A stretch of DNA of 64,000 nucleotides, from NCBI GenBank assembly GCA_039583875.1, contig CM077163.1, positions 229,764,646 through 229,828,645 on the forward strand. Direction: 5' to 3'. The stretch is from Platanthera guangdongensis (Eukaryota > Streptophyta > Magnoliopsida > Asparagales > Orchidaceae). A program made the position numbers and the translations under genes. This document shows, piece by piece, positions 32,655 to 43,242 of the stretch. A model generated the notes under the pieces. It did no database searches. It saw only the letters and a list, made by a program, of their open reading frames with translations, and was not told where the DNA came from. Positions within the stretch are counted from its first letter, which is position 1, and every line of letters begins with the position of its first letter.

Positions 32655-35600
32655 TGTAACATCCCATTTCCAACTAGACCCCTAAGAGTGATTTTGGTCA
32701 TGACTAGGTCATGACAAAGTCCTAGGAAGCCAGAAATGAGCCAAGAGATAGGGGACAGAATGAGGAAGATCATCATGGTCTGCAAATAGTAGAACTCTGA
32801 ACAATGATTTAGGATGGCCATGGGCTACACCCTAACCCCAAGGCCCTACCACAACACCCCTAATACCCTGGGAGGCCCATTAGAGCCAAAAGGACCCATT
32901 GGGGTCAACCAAAGAGGCTCAGTTGACCAAGGTCAACCCTAGCCCTAAATGGGTCAAACTAGCCTACTTAGGGTCAATTGACCTACTCCTAGCCTAGAGG
33001 ACCCCACCTAAGCCATCCTAATCCTAAAGTGAGGTCAAAGGGTCACTAAGGACACATTGGGGCCAGCCCTAGAGGCCAGGTTGACCCAGGTCAACTCAAC
33101 CTCCTAATCTGGTCAAAGTACCCTTACTAAGGGTATGTGACCTCCAAGTGCAGGGTAACCCTACATAACCATACCTAGACCTTAGGGGAGACCAATGAGT
33201 CACCAAGGACCCCTTAGGGTCAACCCTAATGGTCATGTTGACCCAAGTCAACTCTAGCCCTAAAATGGTCAAAGTGCCCTTGCCAAGGGACATGTGACCA
33301 CCAAGATGCCCAACCAACCCTATTCAAGTAACCCTAGACCTTAAGGGAGTCCAATGGGCCTCTAAAAACCCAATGGGGTCAACCCAGATGGTCAAATTGG
33401 CCCGGGTCAACCCTCTTTTAGGTCAAGCCAAACCTAGCCCAAAAGGGCTAACCCAAGCCCAAGCCACTTCTCCCTTAGGCTAACCTCATTTCCATGACCA
33501 TCATAACCAAGTGGGCTGCATTTAACTTGTGGGGATGACCAGTCAACCAGAGGTGACTAGGAGAGAGAAAGGAGCTCCCCTCCATGATAATGGAGGAGAG
33601 AGAAGATGAGGAAGAGGAAGGGGAGAGTGGAAGGCCGGCCAAGGGAGGCTAACAACCACCATTTATGGCTGCAATCAACTCCTCTAGGGGAGAGGAGTTG
33701 ATTCCAGCCGTTTCCCGGCCACCAAGGGGTGGATTCAGCCCCCCTCCACTCTACCCGAGCCACACCTTTAATGGTGTTGATGGGCATTGAAGAACCAGCC
33801 ACCCCTCTTCCCCAATTGCCATTTAAACACCATCAGGGGGCCAAGGGGAATATTTTCGAGCATTTACCTGGAGGAGACGAGCCATCCCACTGTGCTGTTG
33901 CAGAAGCCGAGCGCCACCGCCATCGTCAATGGCATCCCGCCGCTCTTCCCGCATTCAGGCCGCCAAGAAGGTCCTCCTCCACCCCTTCTCTCATGGATAG
34001 ATCTTAGCAATCAGTTCAAGGTTCGGGCTCAATTGAGCCCGAATCCACTTCGAAATTTCATGGTTTTTCCATGAAAATCATCCTCTCGGGATCGCCTGAA
34101 AACGGCCCTCCGGCGGCCAAGCCGCCGCCTGGCGACGACCACCACCTCAACGAAGGTGGTGGTGGCGGTGGCTGGCCGGGGAGGCGGCCGGGTCGCCGAC
34201 GGCAGCGTCCAGAAAGTACTCCAGGCGGGATCAATCTGGACCGTCGGCTGGAGGAAGGAGATGACTGGATGCCGTCTATCCATGCGCCAAGATTCGTGCA
34301 AGGGATGCATTAAACTATAGGAAATTATTTCTGGAATATTTCATTTCTGTCACACATTATACATTAAAAGGTTTTAATTTTTAAAAATACTTAGGGTCTT
34401 CTGGTGGAAAAACTTTCAACACCAAAGGTGTAGCCCTCTGAGTCTATATTATTTTAAAATTTGTTTGAACCCATTTGGGTGCATGGTCTGATCAGGGCAC
34501 CCATTTTGGTGGGACATACCCTTAGGGCTAGGCAGTCATTAAATTGAGTGCCCACACTTCATCCCTAGCCCAAATCAGTTGAAATTTTGGCAGGGAGCCT
34601 AACCTACCTATACCTAGGACCTGCCCAAAGCTCAGAATTTTTGGACACAAATTTCCTAAAGTTTTTGTCTTTATTTAATAAAGCTAGGGTAATTAAATTA
34701 AGTAGTCAAATTACCTCCAAACCCTCCTAAATTTTGGTGAGTGGTCCCTGGGCTCATGTTAGGTATCTGTATAGAGTTTCACCTAATTTGGATATGTTTT
34801 GAATAGGTTTTGACCCAACCCTAACTATACCTTAATAAGGGCATTTTGGTCAAAAAGTGCATTTCTGATTTTGAGTGACCAAATCACTTCAACAGAGGCT
34901 GACATTTGAGCCACTGACTTGTTATGACACTTAGCACCTCCCCATGGAATGTGGGGTAGTGTGGAATTAATTTTCCCTAAGTTCCTAGGCCAAACCCTAA
35001 GGAGGGACCTTTTTGCCTTGTGAATGGCATGGGTCCTAAACACCTCAGATGAATACCAAATTTTGCAAGGAGGTTCCTAGGATGTATAAAACCCTCTGTT
35101 AAAAATATTAGCTAATTTTGAAAAGGGTAGGGTCCCCAAAACCCTAACCCTAGCTTAGGACCTAAAACTTGTAGTGTAGGTTTGAGTTAGCTAAACATCT
35201 TGAAACTTAACCAAATTTGGGTAGTGAGGGAATGAAGATAATTTGAGCCTCTGATAATTTACTTGAGGAGTTTTGGTTAATATTTGTAGCACTTCATTTG
35301 TAACCAATAGAATTGCCCTAATTAATAATTTGGCTATTGTGATCTCACTGCCCATTGAAAGGGCATGAAACATTGGCAGATGTAGTTTTAGGCTATACTA
35401 ATCATGTGTGAATTTTGATAGAATTTTTGGATAACTAGTTAGGGCATCTACTTCACAAGTGCTTTATTTTGATTACATACTAACTAATTATTGCAAGAGC
35501 CCATTACTTATTGAAAAATCATGAAACTTGCTACATAGTGTTTCTAGCTCAATATTATCATGTGGGAATTTTTGTGGAAATATTTGATGGTTAATTAGTA

Positions 35601-37914
35601 TACTTTGTTCATTAACCCATTAACTTGAAATTTCATGTGAAAATCTAATATAGCCTTATTTTTAAATGATAAATTATGAAACTTTTACTAGGGTATTTGT
35701 AGGCTATCGCAATCATCCCTGAAGTTTCTCTGAATTTTTGGAGGCATTATTACTGTAAAATCTTTTAAATTGACTTTTTATGAGGTAACTTTGAAATTAA
35801 ATTTAAGGGCCCAAACCTTGCTGAAAAATTTGAAGACTTAGGCCTTAGAATTGATTAAGCATTTTGTAGTTACCATAAATATATTGGATTATTATCTTGT
35901 CTGAAATTACTACTTCATGTTCAAACTTGGGCTTTTTGGATACTAGAATAAATAAATAAATTATCAGACAAATTAGGAAAATTATGGATTTCTGGATTTA
36001 TGTTTCAAATATCTTTTTAGCCCTCTAGTAATTATCATAGGGGTATTGGATGAGTATATCATGTACTTCCCTTTTTACGGGTCTTGTAGCTTAAGTGGTC
36101 TGCATATAACAAAACTGCAGGAAATCATTTCGGATATGAATTAGAGCGTGTGATGGGTTTTGATGGATTGCTGGAAGGATATGTAGAAAGGGTGGCACCT
36201 ATGGAAGATGAGTGAGTAGAGTGTGATTTTTGTCTAGGGTTTAGAGACGTTCGGGTCCGACGAAAGATCGTCCTACCCAAGGAGAGTGAGAGTCAAATCA
36301 CCCTAGGATTAGCATATCGGAACATGAGAAAGTAATGGGTAAGGGAACCAACCAATAACAAAATAAGTACATTGCGAAAGGGAATGCTGAGCGTAATCCC
36401 AACACAGTTCCTAGTGCCCCTTGAGAGCCCTTCACAGGGAATACCGGGGACAGTCCTGGGTTAACGTAAACTGTTTAACAAGCTGAAAAGAGTAACTTAG
36501 TAATTAGGGTTGCACATTTCACAAACACTGATGGCACCGGATGTTAGCTGGGAGCTTCGGCTCGGATGGTTAAAAGGCGGACTTTGGGTCCAGGGAGCTT
36601 CGGCTCGATTGTTTGAGACGGACGTGTTGGTCCGGGGAGCTTCGGCTCGGTACTTGATTACGCTAATTTGCATGTGCATAAAAGGAAAGGAAATTAAGGT
36701 GGTGGGTCTTCGGTATCGGAGGGTCGATGCACCGACACCAATACGTTGACTTGGCAAGTGTGGTTAGCACTTCGCCAACAGAAGTCCGGTGCGCCAGCCG
36801 GCAAGAGTACGCAGGAGTCCGCTTCATGCACCAAGCGTTGAGGCGTACGATAGCTCTGACCGGTAGTGCTTTACTGGTTTAGAGGTGGGCGAGACCCAAC
36901 CCACCGCTTCCGTCTGCCACTACGGAGGTATCCTGGGAGGCTACGACTCTAGAAAGGGGGAACTAAAGGTCTGTGTGCACAGAGTAGGGTGTGTGTGTTG
37001 CACTTGCATGTCCATCATACCCACTTGCATGTCATAGCATAACCGTTACCTTTAACCTTGACACCTAAAATATAAGTGGAATGAGACGCTTATACTTTAG
37101 GACCTGCTACACGACCCCTTAGTCTATAAGCTTGTGTGGGCAAGTTTATAAATTAAGGTTAATTTTGTTATATATAGTTACTGCTGTTTGATCACCGACA
37201 CCCCAACGTATAAATTGGTATGTGACTTTTTATACGATGGGAGCCGTGCAGAAGACCCCTTGGCTTATGTGTTCTCTCATAAGTGAAGGTTACTTTTCAT
37301 ATTTCAGCTTATTGTCTATACCTGTTATAGAATTGCTAGTATAGGTCCGCTGTCATCTGTTTTTGAAATTCTCCACCTTCAAGTCCTTCCCTTTCTTCCT
37401 CTCCGCTCGGTGCCTAGGAGCTGTGGGGGAAGGGGCGGGGGATGATATGACTTAGTCTTTTGACTAACGGTTTTCGAACCGCATCATTTAGGGGATCGTG
37501 GAGACCGGCATGGAGGAGCAGCCCCAGAGACCGGTGCGCTTGGAGGTGGGGCAGTCTAGCTCCGGAATTCACACAGCCGGGACTGTGAGTCTCGACCTTG
37601 AGTAGTTTTTTTTTCTGCTTCCGCATGAGTGATCTTTTTGTAGTGAGGATATGATGTACCGGACATAAGCCCGTATTTTACTACTCTGATGTATTATTCT
37701 GTGGACACTCCCTTCGTGGAGTTATTTTATTTTGACATGTGATTCTCTGTGGACTGCAGTTTACATTTGCTTCTTTATGCTACTTTTCTGTGATCGAAAT
37801 GGCCGGCAGAATCAGCGATTTGTGGTGATGACCCTTCAGGGCGTGAAGGAGTCATCGCAAAACGACGATTCTGGGCCTAAAACCCCGGTGTCGAGAAAAA
37901 AAAGGGGTCTTACA
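32655..37914 (+). mobile_element. 5.26-kb solo LTR G (gypsy, Tekay/Del-like) in the satellite array
   Basis: The segment begins TGTAACATCCC and ends GGGGTCTTACA, flanked by a perfect 5-bp duplication GGTTG (32650-32654 and 37915-37919). No second LTR, PBS or coding domain is found inside, so it is one LTR left by recombination. It contains a ~160-bp diverged tandem motif near 32900-33440 (GGTCAAAGTRCCCTT, ATGTGACC), a GC-rich section at 33700-34310, long AT-rich DNA, and three GGGAGCTTCGGCTCG repeats at 36546-36655. Its ends resemble element E's LTR, but it is about twice as long. Orientation is taken from the TGTAAC...TTACA ends and resemblance to E and is uncertain. Confidence 0.8.
36546..36655. 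repeat. Short tandem GAGCTTCGGCTCG repeat in solo LTR G
   Basis: Three copies of GGGAGCTTCGGCTCG spaced ~50 bases apart. The core CGAGCCGAAGCTC pattern is nearly self-complementary. Confidence 0.7.
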
Positions 37915-38560
37915 GGTTGACCCCTCCGGGGGGCCAAGTGTTTTTTACCCGGAGGGGGTCTCGGCACCCAGGCTCTCATAGCTGACATGACAGGTTGACC
38001 CCTCCGGGGGGCCAAGTGTTTTTTACCCGGAGAGGGTCTCGCCACCCAAGCTCCCATAGGTGGCATGACAGGTTGACCCCTCCGGGGGGGGGGGGGGGGG
38101 TGGGGTGTTTTTTACCCGGAGGGGGTCTCGCCACCCAGGCTCCCATAGCTGGCACGACTGGTTGTCCCCTTCGGGGGGTGAAGTGTTTTTTACCCGGAGG
38201 GGGTCTCGCCACCCAGGCTCCCATAGCTGGCATGACAGGTTGACCCATCCGGGGGGCAAGTGTTTTTTACCCGGAGGGGGTCTCAACACCCAGACTCCCA
38301 TAGCTGGCATGACAGGTTGATCCCTCCGGGGGGCCAAGTGTTTCTTACCCGGAGGGGGTCTCACCACCCAGTCTCCCATAGCTGGCATGGCAGGTTGACC
38401 CCTCCGGGGAGTGAAGTGTTTTTTACCCGGAGGGGGTCTCGCCACCCAGGCTCTCATAGCTGGCATGACAGGTTGACCCCTCCGGGGGGTGAAGTGTTTT
38501 TTACCCGGAGGGGGTCTCGCCACCCAGACTCCCATCAGCTGGCATGGCAGGTTGACCGCG
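37915..38560 (+). repeat. Satellite subtype 1 of F, right block
   Basis: Eight further ~78-bp units of the same array, in the same phase as the left block after solo LTR G, ending before the polypurine tract. Confidence 0.9.
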
Positions 38561-38625
38561 CAAGAAAATCACACTCGCCGAATATGTTGGGTTGGATGTT
38601 TCTTTCCGAGCTTGTACCAACCTCG

Positions 38626-38641
38626 AAAAGAGCGGGGATTG
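38626..38641 (+). other. Polypurine tract of F
   Basis: AAAAGAGCGGGGATTG directly before the 3' LTR start at 38642. The counterpart in D is inverted at 53944-53959. Confidence 0.75.
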
Positions 38642-38773
38642 TGTACAACCCCGTATTCGCAAGTTTTGAGTTTTTAAGCTTTTGGAGCGGTTTGAACCCT
38701 TGGTGACCAATTTTGGCCTACCCCTTGGAATATACTAGTAGGGGGAGGAAAAATCTGCCTCCCCCAGTGACCC

Positions 38774-38805
<32 letters not shown>

Positions 38806-39691
38806 GCGACAAGTTGGCTGGCACCCGCCCCGACCTGATAAGTGTGAGGTGGGAGCAGCGAGACCGGCCGGGGGACGGGGTCTCGCCCCTGCCCCATCCT
38901 GCTCCGCGGCCTGGCGGGGCGAGACCGGCCGGGGTCCGGGGTCTCGCCCCTGCCCCCTCCTGCTCCGCGGCCTGGCGGGGCGAGACCGGCCGGGAGGCCG
39001 GGGTCTCGCCCCTACCCCCTCTTGCTCCGCGGCCTGGCGGGGCGAGACCGGCCAGGAGGCCGGGGTCTCGCCCCTGCCCCCTCCTGCTCTGCGGCCTGGC
39101 GGGGCGAGACCAGCCGGGAGGCCGGGGTCTCCGCCCCCTGCTCCGCGGCCTTGCTGCCTGGTGGGGCGAGACCGGCCGGAGGCCGGGGTCTCGCCCCTGC
39201 CCCCTTGCTCCCCAGTTCTTCGGGGGTCACCTGCTCGTCTCGGGTGCCGAGGAGATGGTGGGAATGGCTCCTCCCGCTCTTGGACCTCTTTTGACCATGT
39301 TTTTACCGTTTTACCCTCGGGGTTGAATTACCTGTTTGCCCCCCGGCGTGACTGTTTTCTATTGGCCCAAAGTCTTTTGACCCCGGGGGTATTTCTGGCT
39401 TTTTGGTCCATGAGGTTGGAAAAACTATAAATAGACCCTTAGGGGTGCCTTGGAGAGATCACTTCTTCACACTCTCTTCATCCTTCAAGGCACCCTAGCT
39501 CAAGCATTGCCTATGGAGGGGGAGACCTCAATGGTCTTTCGGGTGTGAGGTGAGACCTCCGCGCTAGAGCCGAGAGTCTGTTTCTAGATTCTTGATCCTT
39601 TGGTCCGTGACATTCTCCTGAGTGTAGTAGGTGCGAGGTCACCCGTTTCTATGAACCCCGAACTCCACAGAGGTCATTTTTGTTTTCAACA
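38642..39691 (+). repeat. 3' LTR of F
   Basis: 1050 bp with the same ends, U3 hairpin minisatellite (38860-39200) and TATA box as the 5' LTR. A G-run of about 25 occurs near 38780. Followed by the duplication ATCAC. Confidence 0.9.
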
Positions 39692-40198
39692 ATCACTCGT
39701 AAGGGGTTCGAATCTTGTTGTTTACATAACATGTAAATTTTTTTAACATATAAAAAATATTTTTATTCATCGTAGTAATTAATAATAAAAAACTGAATTA
39801 CTTGCTAAAATTTCCTTACAAAATAGTATGGAAAAAAATCATTGCTAAATTTATCTAGCCCCAATTTAAAAAGAAAAAAAAATTATTTAGTATCTTAATA
39901 ATGTAAATTAGCAACGAATATCACACGTATATATAAGAAAATTATAACCTTATTAATTGAATAACTTTATTATAATATATAGTGTATTGATATTTTTCTA
40001 CCCGACAAATACGTACATGACATCTGGCTTCCGTTGGAATTAGGATTTTCGATTAAATATGTGAACCAATTAAAAATTTAAACCTAGTGATTTAATTAAC
40101 ATTAAGTCATAGAGTGACTCTTCATCTGAGCATACTTGAGATGGCAGATCCGTCTAAATTGGATCGCCTTAACTCTTGAGCGTTCTATCACCCAAACA
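39692..40198. other. AT-rich spacer, nothing recognised
   Basis: Begins with the right target-site duplication of F, then AT-rich DNA without gene or repeat structure. Confidence 0.6.
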
Positions 40199-40666
40199 GT
40201 CACTAGGAAAAGAGACGGCTGACAAAAAAATTGTTAACGTGAAAAACCTCGAAAAGAGGTGAAAAACCACTTGACCGGATCAGTATCAACCAAACTTCTA
40301 CTATCAGTTGTTGTTTTACATGACTTTTCGAGAATGCGAGTGCGACATGCCGCTCCACATTAAAACTTGAGGGGAGTGAGAGAGAGAAATGCGATTGAAG
40401 TGTTGAGATTTCCGATCGTGGAAGCCCAATTCCCCAGAACAACTAAATACAGAGTCACAAGAAAATACGTACCTTGCATAATTTTATTAGAACAATAAAA
40501 TTAGGTAGTACTTATAATTAAGAGATACAATTCTGAAATTATACTGCAGAAGAACTCAGACTACGAAAACTCACAAGAGTAATATGAATTTAACTGCAAT
40601 CCGTAAAATGGACGCACAAGATTCGCACAAGAACGAACCTTCGTTGTCATCAGACGACCAACTACC
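40199..40666 (-). mobile_element. Copia LTR relic (M), minus orientation
   Basis: On the minus strand it carries GTGGTTTTTCACCTC and GAGGTTTTTCACGTT phrases like the plus-strand relic at 9880-10000. It probably belongs to the same old copia element as the fragment at 51417-52819, the two having been separated by insertion of solo LTR H and copia A. Confidence 0.5.
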
Positions 40667-40944
40667 GCCACTGTTGAAACCGAAAATTCGGTCTCTTGTG
40701 GAGTTCACCCTTGGGGAAGGGGTGATCGCGCAACTACTTCTCTCCTGCAAACAAAACAACAAAGGAAGCAAAGAAGAACTAACCCAAAGGGCTCGACGGG
40801 AGGACCCACCACACACCCGGAAGATCTTAGAGCGTTTCCCCTCTTTTGCCAAAGGCCGAGCTAAGGTATCCTCAGAAAGCGTTTGAGAGATGGAACAAGG
40901 GGGCACAATAAGCATGCTTTCTGAGGTACCTCCTGGATCATATT

Positions 40945-41317
40945 TGTAGAAAGTAGCGAATAAGAAAGAACAGACGGATAGACTTTTGAATAATTGAAAT
41001 TTTATTATCCAAAAAAAGATATCATTTACAAATGTATGACCTCCCTTATATAGAATGGAGGAGATATGAGAGAGTATAAACAAACAATGTGAGACTAAAC
41101 ATGTACAGGGCAGAGCGGCTAGAAATAAAGGAGACCGCACAAGCCGCGCGGTTAGACAGATGAGTTAACCACACGACAACTCCAGCAGGATAAGAACAAG
41201 CCGCACTGAGAGTCCGATAGACCGTCCGGTCTCCAAGCACCAGAGGAGACCGCCAGACCGCTCGGTCAACAAACCGCCATACAAGACCGCAAGGCCGCCC
41301 GGTCTAATACTTCAACA
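40945..41317 (-). repeat. 3' LTR of A
   Basis: 373 bp, ends TGTAGAAAG and CTTCAACA, next to the polypurine tract CTTGAGGGGGAG (minus strand, 41318-41329). Confidence 0.95.
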
Positions 41318-41324
41318 CTCCCCC

Positions 41325-42861
41325 TCAAGCTGGAGCATAGATATCAATCATGCCCAGCTTGTCACAAATGTGGAAGAAGGAAATAGAGACCGACTTGGTG
41401 AAGATATCTGCCAATTCCTTGTCAGAGGTGACAAATGGAGTACAAATCTGTTTTTTCAAAATCTCTTCCCGAATGAAGTGACAGTCAACCTCTATATGCT
41501 TTGTTCTCTCATGGAAGACCGGATTTCTGGATATGTATATATCGGCCTTGTTGTCACAGAACATAGGGAGAGGACAGTCATATACCTCGCCCAGGTCAAG
41601 CATGAGAGCACGCAACCACTTTAACTCACACGTGGTTGACGCCATACTCCGGTATTCGGCTTCTGCACTAGATCTGGAGACAACAGACTGTTTCTTGCTC
41701 TTCCAACTCACGAGATTACCTCCAACAAAGGTACAAAAACCTGATGTGGATTTACGATCGCCTTTGTCATCCGCGTAACTTGAATCTGAGTAGGCCTCAA
41801 CTCACAGATGACCATTCTTCTGAAAGAGTAACCCTTTTCCCAGTGCTGCTTTGATATACTCTAAAATCTTCAGGGCAGACTGAAGATGGCACTCCCTGGG
41901 AGCTTGCATAAACTGACTGACCTTGCCTACAGCATAGGCGATGTCGGGTCTAGTCACCGTGAGATAGATGAGTTTGCCTACCAAACGTCTGTACCTTGTG
42001 ACATCAGATAGAAGAGGCGAGTCATCCGTCCACGTTTTGTCTTCTCCAATAGCCATGAGAAACCGAGCCGGTTTGGCATATGTCAATCCTGCTTCTTGTA
42101 GAAGATCAAGGGCATACTTCCGTTGGGAGAGAACCAACGAGTCAAGTTTCCGAGAGATTTCTATCCCCAAAAAGTATTTCGGGGAGCCCATATCCTTCGT
42201 GACCAAGTGCTGACGGAGGTGCTTCTTCGTCAAGTCCACCCCATCTCGGTCATCGCCAATAAGAAGAATATCATCCACATATACTGCCAAAACCACCAGT
42301 CCCGAGGCCGTTTTGCGAATGAATAAGGAGTGATCGGCCGAACTCCTTCTAAAGCCGATGGTAGCCACAATACCACTGAATTTGTCGAACCATGCCTGAG
42401 GGCTCTGCTTTAGGCCATAAATGGCCTTCTTCAAATGACATACACGTGTCTCCCCCTGAGCAACATACCCAGGAGGTTGCTCCATATAGACGTCCTCCTG
42501 AAGATCGCCATAGAGAAAGACATTCTTCACATCAAGCTGGGAAATAGCCCAATCCCGGTTAACAGCCACAGAAAGGAGAACCCGGATGGTGCTGAGGCGC
42601 GCAACCAGAGAAAAGGTATCAAAGTAATCAATGTCGTAAGTCTGAGTGAAGCCCTTGGCCACCAGCCGGGCCTTGTAGCGATCCACAGTGCCGTCGGGGC
42701 GAAATTTCACAACGAAGACCCAGCGACAGCCAACCACATCAGTGCCCACGGGAGGAGGAACAAGGGTCCAGGTACCCCGTTCAGTAAGAGTAGCCATCTC
42801 CTCATCCATGGCAGACTTCCAATGAGGGAGAGCAAGAGCCTCCTAGTAGGTGCGGGGAGTA
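41325..42861 (-). pseudogene. Copia A pol, 3' part: reverse transcriptase and RNase H
   Basis: Minus-strand 42809-41802 encodes the RT ([33 protein letters not shown]). It breaks near 41802 by an apparent one-base loss relative to C, within the sequence for NGHL. The RNase H part continues in another frame at 41711-41325 ([20 protein letters not shown]) and ends IDIYAPA with its stop codon overlapping the polypurine tract. The upstream junction with integrase is cut by element B. Confidence 0.9.
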
Positions 42862-43235
42862 TGTTAGAAAGTAGAGAAAAGAAGCGAGAAGTAGAGAACA
42901 AGCCGAATAAACTTTTGAATAACTGAAATTTTATTATCCAAAAAAGATGACTATTACAAAGGTATGCCCTCCCTTATATAGAATGGAGGAGAGAAGAGAG
43001 AATACAAATAAGAGATGTGGGACTAAAATTTACAAGCTAAGCGGACTGTACAAAGTAAACCGCACAGGCCGCGCGGTTAGACAGAAGGACTAACCGCACG
43101 GCTTACAATAAGAGATGCATAGAGGTCGCCTGTGAAGATTGCTAGACCGCCCGGTTTACAAGTCGCCGAGTCAAACCGCCAGACCGCGCGGTCTCCAACC
43201 CGCCAAGACAGACCGCCCGGTCTCCAACTTCAACA
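42862..43235 (-). repeat. 3' LTR of B
   Basis: 374 bp, apparently identical to the 5' copy. Three near-palindromes of the type AGACCGCNCGGTCT lie in its U3 (right end on the plus strand, 43140-43230). Confidence 0.95.
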
Positions 43236-43242
43236 CTCCCCC

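Larger units (their letters stand above)
19589..39691 (+). mobile_element. Tat-like Ty3/gypsy element F, pol-less, with nested insertions
   Basis: LTRs at 19589-20635 and 38642-39691 start TGTACAACCCCG and end TTCAACA; the outer flanks share a perfect 5-bp duplication ATCAC (19584-19588 and 39692-39696). Inside are a gag fragment, an array of ~78-bp repeats and a polypurine tract next to the 3' LTR. No reverse transcriptase or integrase of this family is present. Gypsy element E is inserted in its gag and solo LTR G in its array. It shares LTR, gag and repeats with element D. Confidence 0.9.

Noticed and set aside
33729..34313. Protein-coding frames in the GC-rich part of solo LTR G
   Set aside because: Frames on both strands without domains; the segment is inside an LTR.
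35138..35155. Telomere-like CCCTAACCCTA
   Set aside because: Only two units, inside solo LTR G.
38023..38535. Repetitive frames reading PPPGKKH and similar in the satellite arrays (also 31470-32821, 54120-54561)
   Set aside because: The frames follow the ~78-bp repeat and occur on both strands; G-run changes break them at random, and there is no start context or domain.
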